Below are positions 31,891 to 43,993 of a stretch of 64,000 nucleotides of DNA, in pieces. The notes under the pieces are model-generated. The model was not told the origin of the DNA. It made no database searches and saw only the letters and a list, made by a program, of their open reading frames with translations. A program made the position numbers and the translations under genes. Source of the stretch: Persicaria tinctoria (taxonomy: Eukaryota; Streptophyta; Magnoliopsida; Caryophyllales; Polygonaceae); contig JBANSL010000002.1 in assembly GCA_037127255.1 (NCBI GenBank), positions 10,646,001-10,710,000 on the forward strand, written 5' to 3'. Each line of letters begins with the position of its first letter. Within the stretch, counting starts at the first letter, position 1.

Positions 31891-34153
31891 TCAGAGAATA
31901 GATCCATCACCGGATGGGTTTACACAAACCACGTCTAGAGCTCTAGTCCTTCCTGGTGCTCCTCCCCTGAGCGAGGATAGGTCGAGCACAAACCTGTTAC
32001 CAAACCCGGAATCAACGGGTCAGGTCAGAATTCCCGGCATCTGACTACTGTTCAAGTAAATTCAGCTTGTAGAATATCCTAAAATTAACTTACGCGTTGT
32101 TTGAAGGATGATTCTCATACACTGCCCCACAGTTTAAGAAGATCCTATGGTCTACCTTCGTTGCTGAGTGAATCAAAGGTAGACGCACATCTTTGGGTAC
32201 TGCATTTCGGTTCAAATTTCTAGTCAATTAACATAGGAACAGGAACAGGAAATGGACTAGGTAGTTCTTTGAAACTATTCAATGGTTAACACACATGACC
32301 TAAAAGATTCTAACCTGATTCAAGCGGATTTCCGATTGATTGTTTTAGCCCCAAGATTTCCTGCACCGAAAATCAATAGCAATACCCAAGAGTTGGTGTG
32401 TGAGAGAAGATCTAGTTTGAAGAAATTTGACACTACCAGTGTAGAGACGCTCACCTTGAGATTTTCGTAGCAGGCATCCAGGTCTTCATTGACCAGGACA
32501 TGATCAAAAAGACCTGGTGATTTCCCTTGCTCCATCTCTCCCTTAGCATTGCGTAGACGCTTCTGAATCTGTTCCTCTGTCTCGGTCCCCCTGTTCCACA
32601 CAAGATAGTATAAGCTTCTCAAACCAATGATAACTTGGTAAATCCAAAGTAATAAACCAGTACCTAAGAGTTGTAACTACCTGGTACGAAGGCGTTTTTC
32701 AAGATCCTCAAATGAAGGGGGGCAGATAAAGATGAACATTGCCTCAACTGGACTGGCTCTAACAGACCTTGCCCCTTGAACATCAATGTCCAGGATACAT
32801 CTCTGCATAACAGGCAATAGCTCGTAAAGATGAAATGTAACGCAAATTTATTCTGCTCATTGTTTATCGGTTAATTCCCATACGAATAAAAAAGCACGAA
32901 CAACACAATCCATCTTGTGGCCTTCATGATTCTGGCAGTTAGCAAGGCTAGTTCTCATCCCTCTAAGGGTTTTACTTCTCGATATGTTTAAATTGCACAT
33001 TAATAACTTGTTAAAATGTACCTTCCCAGCATCTGCAACGGCCTCTACAGCCTCTACACTGGTGCCGTAGAGATTTCCATGAACAGAAGCAAACTCAAGA
33101 AACCTCCCTTCTCTAATCTCAGTCTCCATTGCACCCCGATTAGTAAAATGATAATGGATCCCATTCACCTCATTCTCCCTCGGAGCGCGAGTGGTGTGGC
33201 TCACAGAGAATCCGAACATGGAAGGGAACTCCTTCATCAATTTAGAAATCAATGTGCCCTTACCCACCCCTGAAGGACCACTAATGACAATGGGTTTTCC
33301 AGGATAGCCACAAACTCCTTTGCTCCAAGCCACCACAGTTGCTCCAAATACTTTACTCTGCTGTCTGACAAATTGGGTGTCCACCTACCAACAACAATGA
33401 ATCCAAAAGGAAATTTTATAAAAACACAAACACACATGTGAGTGATGTGCATATATATACAAGGTAAAAATAGAAGCCACATACTCAGTTGCAGTTGCAG
33501 AATCAATATTTCCATTATAAAAAAAACTAACCTCAAGAAACCAAATGCGGTCCTGGATGGCAGTGTTGTTCTTAATTATCAATATGCGATCTTTATCTAA
33601 AGCCAGAGCCCAAAAATCTGAGCAGGGAGAAGGTATGGTTCCCACAATTGTAGGGCATATCCTAAAATTTGAACAAGACAATAAATCATCTCCTCCTGCT
33701 TAAGCTCCAGCTGTAAAGTAACAAATCCATTGCCAACAGCAGCAAATAGCCAAATACAGTGATGAAATTTACCACTCGCCCGCAGATTCTTCAAAGACCT
33801 TAATTCCAATTGAAACTGCGGCATCACCATCCCCAATCATGTACTAGAACAAATAAATCCAACAACATAAAATGAATAAAACAATAGACAAAGCACTGGA
33901 AGAGAGGGGCTGCAACATGATAGTAAGATAATCGTAGATCGGGAATACCTTTTTATTTCCCAAAGAAACAGTAACCTGAGAACCTCTAGAGATGAAATCG
34001 AATCCATCTGTAGCAGTTGCTTGCAAATCATTGACGCAAAAAAATGGAGCTTCTCCCTGAAAGAGACGCAAAGGAGAGTCATTTATTTGTATTTGGGTTT
34101 TCAGAAAGGCAAGGGCATAGCAATTAGTAAAGATTAGACATTGAGCTTACCAT
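31891..34153 (-). CDS. GK: Guanylate kinase (plant type, N-terminal extension)
   Basis: Catalyses ATP + GMP to ADP + GDP. Ten coding exons on the - strand: 34153-34151 (the ATG alone), 34056-33949, 33843-33773, 33661-33532, 33384-33022, 32802-32681, 32590-32455, 32360-32315, 32199-32094, 31993-31891. Every junction is GT-AG and keeps frame, giving 395 residues, close to the 387 of Arabidopsis GK-1. Residues 2-104 are the plant-specific N-terminal domain ([18 protein letters not shown]). The kinase core has the P-loop [10 protein letters not shown] (139-148), GMP-binding [16 protein letters not shown] and [16 protein letters not shown], and [15 protein letters not shown]. Lid and C-terminal parts follow: [16 protein letters not shown], then [19 protein letters not shown]. 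No stop or frameshift; probably functional in the cytosol. Confidence 0.95.
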
Positions 34154-34187
34154 GGAGAAATCTGTGAAACTCAAATCCAAGGATCAC
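34151..34187 (-). other. Guanylate kinase exon carrying leader and start codon
   Basis: After ttttttag the exon reads gtgatccttggatttgagtt and ends exactly with ATG, followed by gtaagc. The start codon is thus separated from codon 2 by a 94-bp intron. An earlier leader exon ends at 34383 (CCGTTAG|gtattt). Confidence 0.7.
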
Positions 34188-34382
34188 CTAAAAAAGGCGG
34201 AAAAAAGAGAGGAAAGTTTGCGAAATCAGCCAACTAACAATAGAAAAGAAAAGAAGAAAGTAAGAAAGGGAATAAATTTGAACCTAGAAGAAGACAATGC
34301 GGAAAAAAAGAAGAGCGAAACTCAGATCTAGTTTGATCATACAATTACAATTTACGCGTCAAAGGAAAAGGGGACCAAATAC

Positions 34383-34600
34383 CTAACGGAAACTTAGAAA
34401 GGAAGACGGCGTTATTGAAAGGCAGGCGGCGCAGGCGGAGGCGGAGGCGGGAGGCAAGGGGGTGAATGAATCAAGCAGAGAACAGCAGAGCAACGTGTTG
34501 AACAAATTTGTCAAAGGAGACAAACCCAAACCCTCAAGAAATAAACTTGGAGAGGAAGGGATCAAAGGGGCGGGGGGTGGAGTAGTTGTATTTGTAGAGG
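34383..34600 (-). promoter_or_regulatory. Guanylate kinase promoter and first leader exon
   Basis: On the - strand a TATA-like tacaaata lies at about 34588-34596, followed by a C/T-rich, GCC-repeat leader that ends at the donor at 34383. Position and composition fit a leader, but no transcript evidence is available. 34600-35409 upstream is mixed GC-rich and pyrimidine-rich DNA with exon-like stretches on the - strand (for example a donor CTAAG|gtttgt near 35250) that I cannot assign. Confidence 0.4.
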
Positions 34601-35705
34601 AGGCTACAGAGAGAGACAGAGAATGGATCGTCGTCTTCTTCGACTTGCAACTTGCAAGGGGCGCTGACTGCTGACCCGAATGGGACGCAAAGGTGGAGAT
34701 TGCCGACTGGCCCGAACCCTGTTCCTTCTGCGGTGCCCACTTCCTGTAAAAAGCCCACCAAGAGAAAGCTTTCGTTTTTGGGCCGTTTTGGGCCCATCGG
34801 CCCAAAAACGAAGAGTCGGGATTAATGACAGAAGGGAAAAGAAGCAACCAGATCCATCTCGTACTGTCCTCTGAGCGCTGAGCGCTGAGCGATGGCCGAT
34901 AGAGAGAAGGGGAAGATGGTGATGACGATTAGGAATTTGGGATTCACAGCTCTCTCTCTCGAGAACCCCTAACCCTAGTTCAATTTCTCTCTCCACAACA
35001 TCTTCAATCATTCTCTCAATTTTGATTTTTTTTTTTAATTTCACACTTTGAAGAATGATTTGTGCGCATGATTTCCCTCCATCTGCAGTCACTTTCAACA
35101 AATGCACCTTGCGCTTGTGTTGGAACTTTTCCCTCCTTTGCTTACTTTTTAATTATTTGTAAATACCTCAAAAGAGGTGAATAATTATCATCTTAGTCTT
35201 AGGGCTATCAGATCTGAGAAGCAATGAAGAGAGGAGGGAGGAAACAAACCTTAGCCAGAGGAGGAAAAGTACTCGAATTGCAAAAATCAGATCCGACAAT
35301 AGTGGTGAAGTCGCCGGTGAGGGGAAGTTGCGAGCTGGTGGCCGTCGACCGGTGGGTAAGTCGATGACCAGGGGAGGGCGAAGGAGAGATGAATGAATGC
35401 TCTTTCTTCAAAGTCCTCAGGGAAGGCGCGGAAGGGAAGCCCTCGGATGAGATGCAAACAGATCCGGCGCCGGAGGCACCCCCGGACGACCCGGGTCCGG
35501 TAAAGGCTGCAGTTCAAATCCAAAGTGCTACTCCTGCTGTGGGGAGTGTCCCTCAAACCCAAGCGCCTATCCCCAATACGGGGGCTCTGTCCTGACGGGA
35601 TAGAGTTGTGATGGGTGGTCTGGCCAGGGAGAAAACTGTTTTGAGAGAAGGGCTCCTCGATAACAAGATTGAGGTTTCTTTTCCGCCGGAACGGGGGGAA
35701 ATCCG

Positions 35706-37169
35706 GTGGTTACTATCCCCCCCTCGGTCCTGGAAGCATTGGCTGGTGCCTGGGAGAACTCCCTGGTGGTGAGAATGTTGGGGCCCAAAATCCCTCTCCA
35801 TATTATGGAAAGGAAACTGAAAGAGATCTGGATGGACTGCGGGAACTTCCAAGTTATAGACTTACCATTTGGAAACTTCCTGGTTCGTCCGGAGAAGAAG
35901 GAGGATGGGATTAAGATCCTTACGGGTGGTCCGTGGTCTGTATTTGGGAAATGCTTAGTTATCAAAGCCTGGTCTCCGGATTTCAGGCCCTCAGAGGTTA
36001 TCAAAACTGCCCCCGCCTGGGTGAGGATCGTGGACCTCCCGATGATACTGTATCAGGAGAATGTGCTGATGAAGATTGCGGAAGGATTGGGGAAGCCAAT
36101 CAAGGTGGACCACCGTACGATTTATACCAATAGGGGCAATTTCGCGCTGGTGTGTGTCGAGGTGAACCTTGAAGAACCTCTGAAGGGTTCAATCGTCATC
36201 AATGGAGAGAGTTTTCGCCTTGAGTACGAAGGTATACCAAAGATTTGCTTCACCTGCGGGAGGGTGGGTCACTGGAAAACGGATTGCCCTGAGAACGTAG
36301 GAGAAGGCCAAATTACGGTGGAAGCGACGGGAGAGAAGACGAAGGATTCCCCAGACCCTCAGTCCACCCGGGGGAATTCGGAGGATGAAGATAAGAACCA
36401 TGGTCCGTGGATGCAAGTTACCAGGCGCGGACGACCTGTGAGAACCGCTAGTAGGCCGGAAAATCAGGGGTTTAGTGGCCCTAGTCGATCGGGGAAGAAG
36501 CCGGAACCGGCGTCGGCGGGGGTGCCGACGAGGAAACCAAAGGGCGCTCAAAATGGCGATGGGGGTTCGTGCTCCAACGGTCGTGGGGGAGGTAGCCGTA
36601 ATGATGACCGCTCGGGATCCTCAAAGGGAAGCACGAGGGTGATTAATGTGGAAAAGAAAAAGGGCATTAATGGTGGAGAGGGTCGCTCGGATAGAAGAAT
36701 GAAAGAGACGGCGGCTACTCGGGAGAAAGGAAAGCAAAGTACTGGGAATATGGATACAGCGCCTAGTGGTAGTGGGCCTAATCCTACTGATGGGCCGGAG
36801 GTGACCATTCCGGATCATGCTTCCATACAAATGGGCCAAGGAAATCAACCCAGGAATCCTAAGCTCAGAAAAACTCTTAATTCCTCTAAGTTTAAGAAGA
36901 AAAGTCAAGGAAAGACCCACAAAAGTAAAGATTTGAAAGCAGGAGGAGGACCAGCGGTGACTAGGATTTGGGAGATTGACGTTACTCTAGCGGTGCTGGA
37001 GGGTTCGGACGGGGATACAGCGAGGCCTACGGCTACAGCATGGGGGGATATCCAATCGTCCCTCACCCCGCCTCCCCTGGAAGGGAAGTTCTGGGCCCCG
37101 GTGGTGCCAGAAACAGCCGGAGGAGATCAGGGACCTCCAATTGCCAACAATGTTGAAAAGGGGATATAA
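35706..37169 (+). CDS. LINE ORF1 (DUF4283-type RNA-binding protein, CCHC knuckle)
   Basis: 487 codons from the first Met in frame. Residues 1-170 match the DUF4283-type N-terminal domain of plant L1 ORF1 proteins (LALAGAWENSLVVRMLG-like start, GGPWSVFGKCLVI, VRIVDLPMILYQENVLMKIA). A CCHC zinc knuckle CFTCGRVGHWKTDC follows (CX2CX4HX4C), then a long Gly/Ser/Arg/Lys-rich, probably disordered tail. By family it coats the LINE RNA. Upstream, another frame (ATG 35612, MGGLAREKTVLREGLL) contains plausible N-terminal sequence up to a run of seven Cs near 35715, so a one-base frameshift may have shortened ORF1. Confidence 0.85.
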   Translation: MVTIPPSVLEALAGAWENSLVVRMLGPKIPLHIMERKLKEIWMDCGNFQVIDLPFGNFLVRPEKKEDGIKILTGGPWSVFGKCLVIKAWSPDFRPSEVIKTAPAWVRIVDLPMILYQENVLMKIAEGLGKPIKVDHRTIYTNRGNFALVCVEVNLEEPLKGSIVINGESFRLEYEGIPKICFTCGRVGHWKTDCPENVGEGQITVEATGEKTKDSPDPQSTRGNSEDEDKNHGPWMQVTRRGRPVRTASRPENQGFSGPSRSGKKPEPASAGVPTRKPKGAQNGDGGSCSNGRGGGSRNDDRSGSSKGSTRVINVEKKKGINGGEGRSDRRMKETAATREKGKQSTGNMDTAPSGSGPNPTDGPEVTIPDHASIQMGQGNQPRNPKLRKTLNSSKFKKKSQGKTHKSKDLKAGGGPAVTRIWEIDVTLAVLEGSDGDTARPTATAWGDIQSSLTPPPLEGKFWAPVVPETAGGDQGPPIANNVEKGI

Positions 37170-37239
37170 TCTTTTTCGCCCCTCGCTTTCTCTGTTTGTT
37201 CTTATTGTTGACTTCCTTATATCTCTATATTTAATTCTC

Positions 37240-40200
37240 ATGGATAACAAAACTAATATCTTGTTCTGGAATTGCTTTGGTGCAGGTAAGAAGAGCTTTG
37301 GTAGGGCCATTCGCTATATCCGCCGACATTGCTCCATCGATATCCTAGCTTTGATGGAGACTCGCATATCGGGGGAGAAAGCCAAGGCGGTGTGTGATAA
37401 GCTTAAATTCACGAATTGTGTTCGGGTTGAAGCTAGTGGTTTTGCCGGAGGAGTGTGGTTACTCTGGAATGAAGGAAAACATAAACTTGATATCCATCAG
37501 AAGGCCTCGGATTTTATTCATGCTTCTTGGCCAGTGGGAGGGATCAGAGTCCACTTGGTGGCGGTCTACGCTCCTCCTACGGTGTCGAGACGCGTCCCCT
37601 TCTGGGAGGATCTCAGAGCCTGTCTTGAAGGCATCAAAGGCCCGTTGGTCGTAGGTGGGGATTTCAATGTGATTATTAGTCCTGATGAAACTTTTGGGGG
37701 CATTGGGGCTATCCATCGTGATGCTCCCATATTCCGTGGTATTATCAATCATTGTAACCTCCTGGATTTAGGCTTTTCGGGACAGGAGTTTACTTGGAGT
37801 AAGGAATCGCTTGGCGGTCGGGTGATCTCCAAACGTCTTGATCGTGTTTTGTCTAATTTGGATTGGAGAATGAAGTAGGATGATGCGAGAGTTCGTCATC
37901 TTCCTCGTTACTCGTCGGATCATTGCCCGATCCTCCTTGAATTGGATCCTACTGTCGTTAAGAACGGTAGGAGGCGACCTTTCTGTTTCGAGGCAGCGTG
38001 GCTGACTCACGAGGAGTTCACATGTTTCGTGGAAGCCAAATGGCCTCGGGAGTGTGAGGTTCCGGAGGCCTTGGGTAAGCTTAGCATCGACCTCCGGAAA
38101 TGGAACAGAAAGGTCTTTGGTAATATTCTTGCGCGAAAGGACCAGTTGATGCAAAGTCTGAACCAGATTCAAATAAAAAATACCAGGTGCACCACGTCGG
38201 AAGGTATGGAACAGGAAGCGATGATACGCCAAGCTCTGGATGACACTCTAAACCAAGAGGAAATTCTCTGGTTCCAGAAGTCCCGTGAGCAATGGCTTAC
38301 CTTCGGGGACAGAAATACTAGGTTTTTCCATGCCTCTACGATCGTCTGGAGACAGCGGAATAGAGTCGATGGGTTAAGGGCCGAGAATGGCATCTGGATT
38401 GATGAGAAAGGGGAGTTGGAATCTATGGCTATTGACTATTTCAAGAGCCTGTACACTGCGGATCCTGAGGGGCCGTTGGTCATTGATTTGCCGAGCGCCT
38501 TCCCAGTGGTCCCTGATCAGATGTGGGACGATTTGGGGGCGGCGTTCACAGGTGAAGAAATCAGGAGCGCCTTCAAACAGATGGGTGCCTTCAAGTCGCC
38601 AGGTATAGACAGTTTTCAGTCTGCTTTCTTCATCAAATGCTGGGAGGTTATTGGTATTTCTGTGATTGATTTTATTAGAGCCTTCTTCGCCTCTTCTAAG
38701 CTCCCAGTTGGAGTTAATGATACGTTGATTACTTTGATTCCCAAAGTGGGGAAACCGGAGATGATCCATCAATTTCGTCCGATCAGTCTGTGCAATGTCA
38801 TCTATAAAGCCATTACTAAGATTTTGGCGACTTGGTTGAAGCCGCATATTGACAAACTGATAGGGCCGACCCAGGGCAGTTTCATTCCTGGTAGACTAAT
38901 TTCAGACAATATTATTATTGCTCAAGAAGTTATTCATTCCATGAGGCGTAAACAGGGGACCAAAGGTTGGATGTGTCTGAAACTCGATCTTGAAAAGGCT
39001 TATGACAGGCTTAGCTGGGATTTTATAGAGGATACCCTAATTCGCACTAATCTTCCCCCAACCTGGATTAGTTGGATTATGGAGTGCATTCGGACGCCGA
39101 GAATGCAGGTGTTGTGGAATGGCGAGGTTACAGAACAGTTCACTCCTACGAGGGGCATCCGCCAGGGGGATCCTTTGTCCCCATACATATTTATTTTGTG
39201 TATGGAGAGGCTCAACCACCTGATCTCCGAATCTGTCGAGTCTGGATGTTGGAAGCCTATCAGAATCACTAGGGGAGGTCCCAAGTTGTCCCATCTTTTC
39301 TTCGCGGATGACATCTTGCTCTTCGCGGAGGCCTCTATCGCCCAAGTTAAGATCATTAGGAGGTGTTTGGAGGCGTTCTGCAGTAACTCCGGCCAAAAGG
39401 TTAGTCTTCAAAAATCCAGAGTTTTTGTTTCTAAGAATGTTAAACAGGAGCTCCGGGAGAAAATTCAGCTGGGAAGCGGCATTGAGACTACTAAAGAACT
39501 GGGCAATTACTTGGGTATTCCGATCCTCCATAAACGTATTAATCAAGGTACGTTTTCTCCTATTTTCGATAAATTCGCATCCAGGCTTGCTGGCTGGAAA
39601 GCGTCCGTTCTCAGCCTTGCTGGGAGGATAACCCTCTCTCGGTCTGTTCTGTCGACTATACCTGTTTATTCGATGTCTACCCTGCTCCTTCCGGAGGGTA
39701 CTTGCAAGAAAATTGAGAAAGTTTGCAGGAATTTCATCTGGAATTCTTCCCCGGAACGACGCCGGTTACACAAGGTAGCTTGGGACGAGATTATTCGCCC
39801 GAAGGACCTGGGAGGGTTGGGTGTGAAAGAGATGCGGAGCTGGAATCTGGCCCTTGTTGCCAAGCTCGGGTGGCGGCTGATGCAGGACGAGAAGAGTCTG
39901 TGGACTGAGGTTCTCTTTAGTAAGTATGTTAATAAGGCTTTGGGCAGATCGGCGGGAGCTTCTCACGTCTGGAAAGGGATCCTCAAGGCGACGGAAGTGG
40001 TGCTTAAACCCAACCTTTGCCGCTGCCTGGGTGATGGTAAGAGCATCAGTTTCTGGTCCGATTTATGGATAGGCAATGAGATTCTGGAAAACCATATTGC
40101 GGAAAGTCATCAGGCTACGTTGTTGAACGCTACGGTCGCTGATATGTGGGATTCGCAACGGGGATGGAAGTGGGAATGTTTCGCGGAGGAGCTTCCGTCC

Positions 40201-41349
40201 TCGGCGATCTTGGAGATTGCTGCGATGGCGATTTCGAACAGGGAAGATGTTGTTGGATGGCCGGCTAATGGGAATGGGGTCTACAGCGTGCGCTCCGGCT
40301 ACGACAAGCTTAGGAAGAGGGATGTCACAGCCTCCATGGACAGATCCTTCTCTAAGCGCATATGGAGTCTCAATGTCAATGAAAGAATTCGTACCTTTGT
40401 CTGGACAGCCAGTAAAGGGGGAATTTTGACCAATAGCGAGCGCTTCCGACGACACATTGGTAATTCTAATATTTGCCCTTGCTGCCAGCTTCATAGTGAA
40501 TCTATTATCCATTTATTTCGGGATTGCGATACTGATAGAACTTTTTGGTTGCAGGTACAAGGTGCGAGGGGTAGGGTGGATTTTTTCGCCCTCCCCTTTG
40601 CGTCTTGGGTACGGAAGAACATAATGGATAGAGGCATCGAGGATGGGATCGAGTGGAGCGCTTTCTTTGCCGTCGCGTTGTGGTGCTTGTGGCTGAAGAG
40701 AAACAAAATGGTCTTCAAGGAGGAGCAGGGAGAGCGGTTATCAGTGGAATGGTGCTGGAACCTGGCCAAGGAGTATAACCAGTTGATGCATCATAGGGAT
40801 TCGCCCACTCGGATTAGGAAAGTGATACCTATCAGCGTCAATTGGGTACCGCCCGAGAAGGGGTGGGTGAAAGTGAATACTGACGGGGCTGTCAGAGATG
40901 ATGGTGTGGCCTCGGCGGGTGGGGTTGTCCGGAATGATCTCGGAGATTGGATTGTGGGTTACGCGCACAACATTGGAGCTTGTTCGGTGGTCAATGCTGA
41001 ACTATGGGCCATCGCGAAAGGTCTGGAAGTGGCGTGGTCGTATGGTTATAGGAATGTTATTTGTGAATCGGACTCGGAAGAGGCGCTGAGCCTGCTGAAG
41101 AAGAAGATTCATCCGTCGCACCCGAGTGCTAGCCTGGTCCTGAACTGCCAAGGCTTCTTGAGTAGGGACTGGGTTGTCCAGTGCCGTCATACTTTTCGCG
41201 AAGGCAATCGCCTTGCCGATTTCTTGTCTCGCTTTGCTTTTTCTCTCCCCTTAGGAGTTTCTGTGTTAGATTCTATTCCTTCTACTGCGGTTGGTGTTCT
41301 TAGAGATGATGTTCTAGGGGTGTCTAAACTGCGTTTTTGTCCTGACTAG
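37240..41349 (+). CDS. LINE ORF2: endonuclease, reverse transcriptase, RNase H (one internal stop)
   Basis: Starts MDNKTNILFWNCFGAGKK. Apurinic-type endonuclease: NILFWN, LMETRIS, VVGGDFNVI; its closing SDHCPILL lies after a TAG at 37876-37878, the only stop in the frame. Reverse transcriptase: LIPKVGKPEMIHQFRPISLC, GWMCLKLDLEKAYDRLSW, GIRQGDPLSPYIFILCMERL and active-site HLFFADDILLFAEAS. A zinc-binding zf-RVT segment (CPCCQLHSESIIHLFRDC) and a C-terminal RNase H (VNTDGAVRDD, NAELWAI, ESDSEEAL, REGNRLADFLSRF) follow. It ends with TAG at 41347-41349. With the stop, endonuclease and polymerase are separated, so the copy is probably not autonomous. Confidence 0.93.
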
Positions 41350-41432
41350 TGCCCTGATCGGCCTAGGGGCTTTATAATATGGGGCTCTGTCCCCGTCTTT
41401 TTCCACCAAAAAAAAAAAAGTCCTCAGGGAAG

Positions 41433-42316
41433 AAGGGTCAGTCAGACAGACGCCGGCGGAATGAGGAGATAGATCTGTTTTTAGGGTTTTATTTTCCTTT
41501 TTAATAAATTATTAAATTAAATTTTCCGGGTATCCGAAATGTATCCAGATTAGTTTTCTCCAAATTGGAAGCCTTTCGAAAGTGTATGGAAATTAACCAT
41601 GGATCGGCCTATAAAAAACTAACAGAAACAGGTGTTGTAGTTCTCTGATTTGTTGTCTTTATAACCGCAATGACTAAAAGATGTTGTACATCTTTTGACA
41701 AAATGTCACCACACGATGATGCTCGTACAATGTAGAATTGTAGATCTACTAATTGTGAGTTATACAAACTACATATAAGACGGATAAAAGTATTAAAAAG
41801 ATCATAGCTAAAATCTTTGAGAAGGATAAAAGAATTTAAAGTATCAAGGAGAATATAGCTAAAATCTTTGAGAAGTTAAATGCAACTCAAAAATAAATAA
41901 AAAAATGGCAATTCTATAGTGGGGATTGCTAGGATTGAGGTCGAAGGTAAGGGGTTACATGATGCTCGCAAGAGTCGCAGGCTGAGGATTGTTAGGATCG
42001 AGGTCAAAGGTGATAGTCTTGCGGTCAGCAACGGCTCAACAACATTTGGAGCTACCCTTGGGAGATAGAGGTCACCCTTGCGGACGCAAAAAGACTTATT
42101 TTAGATTTCGAGAGTATCTCTTGTTCCCATGTCTTCAGACAGGTCAAGAATACGGGTATTGTAGGTCACTAATACTATTATATGGGTTGAGTAGTTCGAA
42201 CTTGTTTATTTGCTAAACAAATTGAGTATGAACATGTTTTAAACTCTTCAAATTGAAGTTTAGTCGATTCAAACTCAAATGGTTCGGATATAGTAAAATT
42301 TACAAAAGTTATTATG
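41433..42316. other. Spacer right of the LINE
   Basis: The first 100 bp are GC-rich and continue the exon-like target sequence on the other side of the LINE. The rest is unremarkable AT-rich DNA; a short direct repeat ggataaaag...atagctaaaatctttgagaag occurs near 41776 and 41823. No gene seen. Confidence 0.5.
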
Positions 42317-42324
42317 TCATGAGT

Positions 42325-43505
42325 AGACCTGAGTATGGGCGGGCTTGGGCCGGGCCAACGACTATTCTTCAGCCCACTATATCGGGCCGGTCTTGGGCCA
42401 GGCCCGGTGAATGGGCCAATTACCTCGCCCAAGCCCGCCCTTATTGGCGGGTAGGGCTGCCCACCGGGCCAAATGGGCCAAAATATTTAAAAATTGTACG
42501 GGACGGAGAGTTCTTGTCTTGCAAATCTCGTCCCACCCCGTATACATAATTAAAATTAAAATTAATAAAAACATTTAAAATATATTTATATTATATATTA
42601 ATATGTATTTTATCCCAACATTAAATGGTGTAATATACACACTGTAATGGTGTACATGAAATGTAGTATTGCATGTGTGTATATACTGTAAAAAACATTG
42701 CATGTGTGTATACAAATAGTATGTATTATATACTGCATGCAGTGGCGGATCCTGAAACTGATGATTGAGGGGGCGGAAAATTACCATAAAGTTTTTTCAT
42801 GTAAAATGAAACCCTAATTTTTCTTTTCCAAAAAATGATGATCAATATCATGGCCGGATATATAACTAGAATAAAAACATAAATTGTGCATGCTTTATTT
42901 CATTGTTTTCAAATATTTCAATATAAGCTCCTAATTTGAAGTTTTCGTTTTTAATTATAGTATTAAGGCATAAAGTTTAACAAATGGTAATTATGATAAA
43001 AGTATAACAGTTTGGTGAACGATGTAAGAAATAATCTACATATGTTCGGTGCTGAAAATTGAAATGCTTATAACTTTTTGCTCGGATATCAGATTTGAGC
43101 TTATAATATATCAAATCGAAGTTATCGACGAGAGGAATATGTATGTTAAATTTTATTTTTGATTGGGGGGGCGACTGCCACCCCAGACCCTAAAGAGGAT
43201 CCGCCTCTGACTGCATGGTGTATATATTATACATTGCATGTGTATACAAATAGTATGTATATATACTCGGTATATTATATATATTAAAAAACATTATATA
43301 TATATTACCGGGCGGACCTGTCGACCCGTTTGGGTTAAACCCCCAGCCCAAGCCCAAGCCCAAGCCCAAGCCCAACCCTATGGGACTACCGGGCCGGGCC
43401 TATTGGCCCGTTTGGGCCACCTACTCTACCCAAGGTCCCAAACCTGTCTATTTCGTCGGGCGGGCTGGAAGGGTCGAGCGGGTTGGTCCAGGTCTGCTCA
43501 GGTAC
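42325..43505. mobile_element. hAT-like element, host of a nested hAT-like MITE
   Basis: An 8-bp duplication tcatgagt lies at 42317-42324 and 43506-43513. Termini agacctgag and ctcaggtac form a short inverted repeat. Subterminal regions are rich in gggccgggcc and cccgtttgggcc blocks, also inverted. Includes a hexamer array (caagcc)n at about 43342-43372. The interior is interrupted by 42740-43209. Confidence 0.7.
42740..43209. mobile_element. hAT-like MITE, nested
   Basis: 470 bp with a perfect 8-bp duplication actgcatg (42732-42739 and 43210-43217). Ends cagtggcggatcct and aggatccgcctctg are inverted repeats with one mismatch. Non-coding, AT-rich interior. Inserted inside the larger hAT-like element after it. 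Confidence 0.88.
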
Positions 43506-43875
43506 TCATGAGTGAGTGGAGTAACTCGAACCATAAATAAAGCTCGGTTCAAAATTGTTCAGGTACTAAATGAGTCGAATATGAATATGTTTTAAAATCC
43601 GAGTCCAAAGTTAGGTATAGATCAAGCTCGACAAGTTTTTAAATGACTTGATCCAAATGCAGTGTATGCTCTGATAAAAAAAAATGTAGTACATACTGTA
43701 CATATGCACACACACTATATACAAATTAACATATCTTACTATATAAAAGCTGAAGTTCCCATCAGGCTCTCTCTCTCAAAACCAAAAACCCAAAACACAT
43801 CTCTCCTTATCAACCAAAGTCCACCACAATCAGCACCCACCACCACCGATACATTACCCCCACCAACGATAACAT

Positions 43876-43993
43876 CCGGGGAACAATCGAGATTTATCAA
43901 TCTCAACCCCAAAAACAACCGGGGAACAACCGAGATTTATCAATCTCAACCCCCAAAACAACCGGGGAACAACCGAGATTTATCTCAACCCCA
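43876..43993 (+). repeat. 43-bp tandem repeat, about 2.7 copies
   Basis: Three consecutive units start ccggggaacaa, followed by cgagatttatcaatctcaac; the last is shortened. Each unit contains gagat...atctc, a small hairpin. Confidence 0.8.

Larger units (their letters stand above)
35426..41416 (+). mobile_element. Full-length L1-type LINE
   Basis: A 6.0-kb non-LTR retrotransposon with a perfect 16-bp target duplication aaagtcctcagggaag at 35410-35425 and 41417-41432, the second preceded by an A-tail. It has a GC-rich leader, ORF1 with zinc knuckle and ORF2 with endonuclease, reverse transcriptase and RNase H. It interrupts a GC-rich, exon-like stretch (35200-35409 continuing at 41433). The perfect duplication points to a recent insertion. 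Confidence 0.95.

Noticed and set aside
36189..40968. Many long frames on the - strand opposite the LINE
   Set aside because: They are shadows of the GC-rich LINE coding frames and show none of their own motifs.
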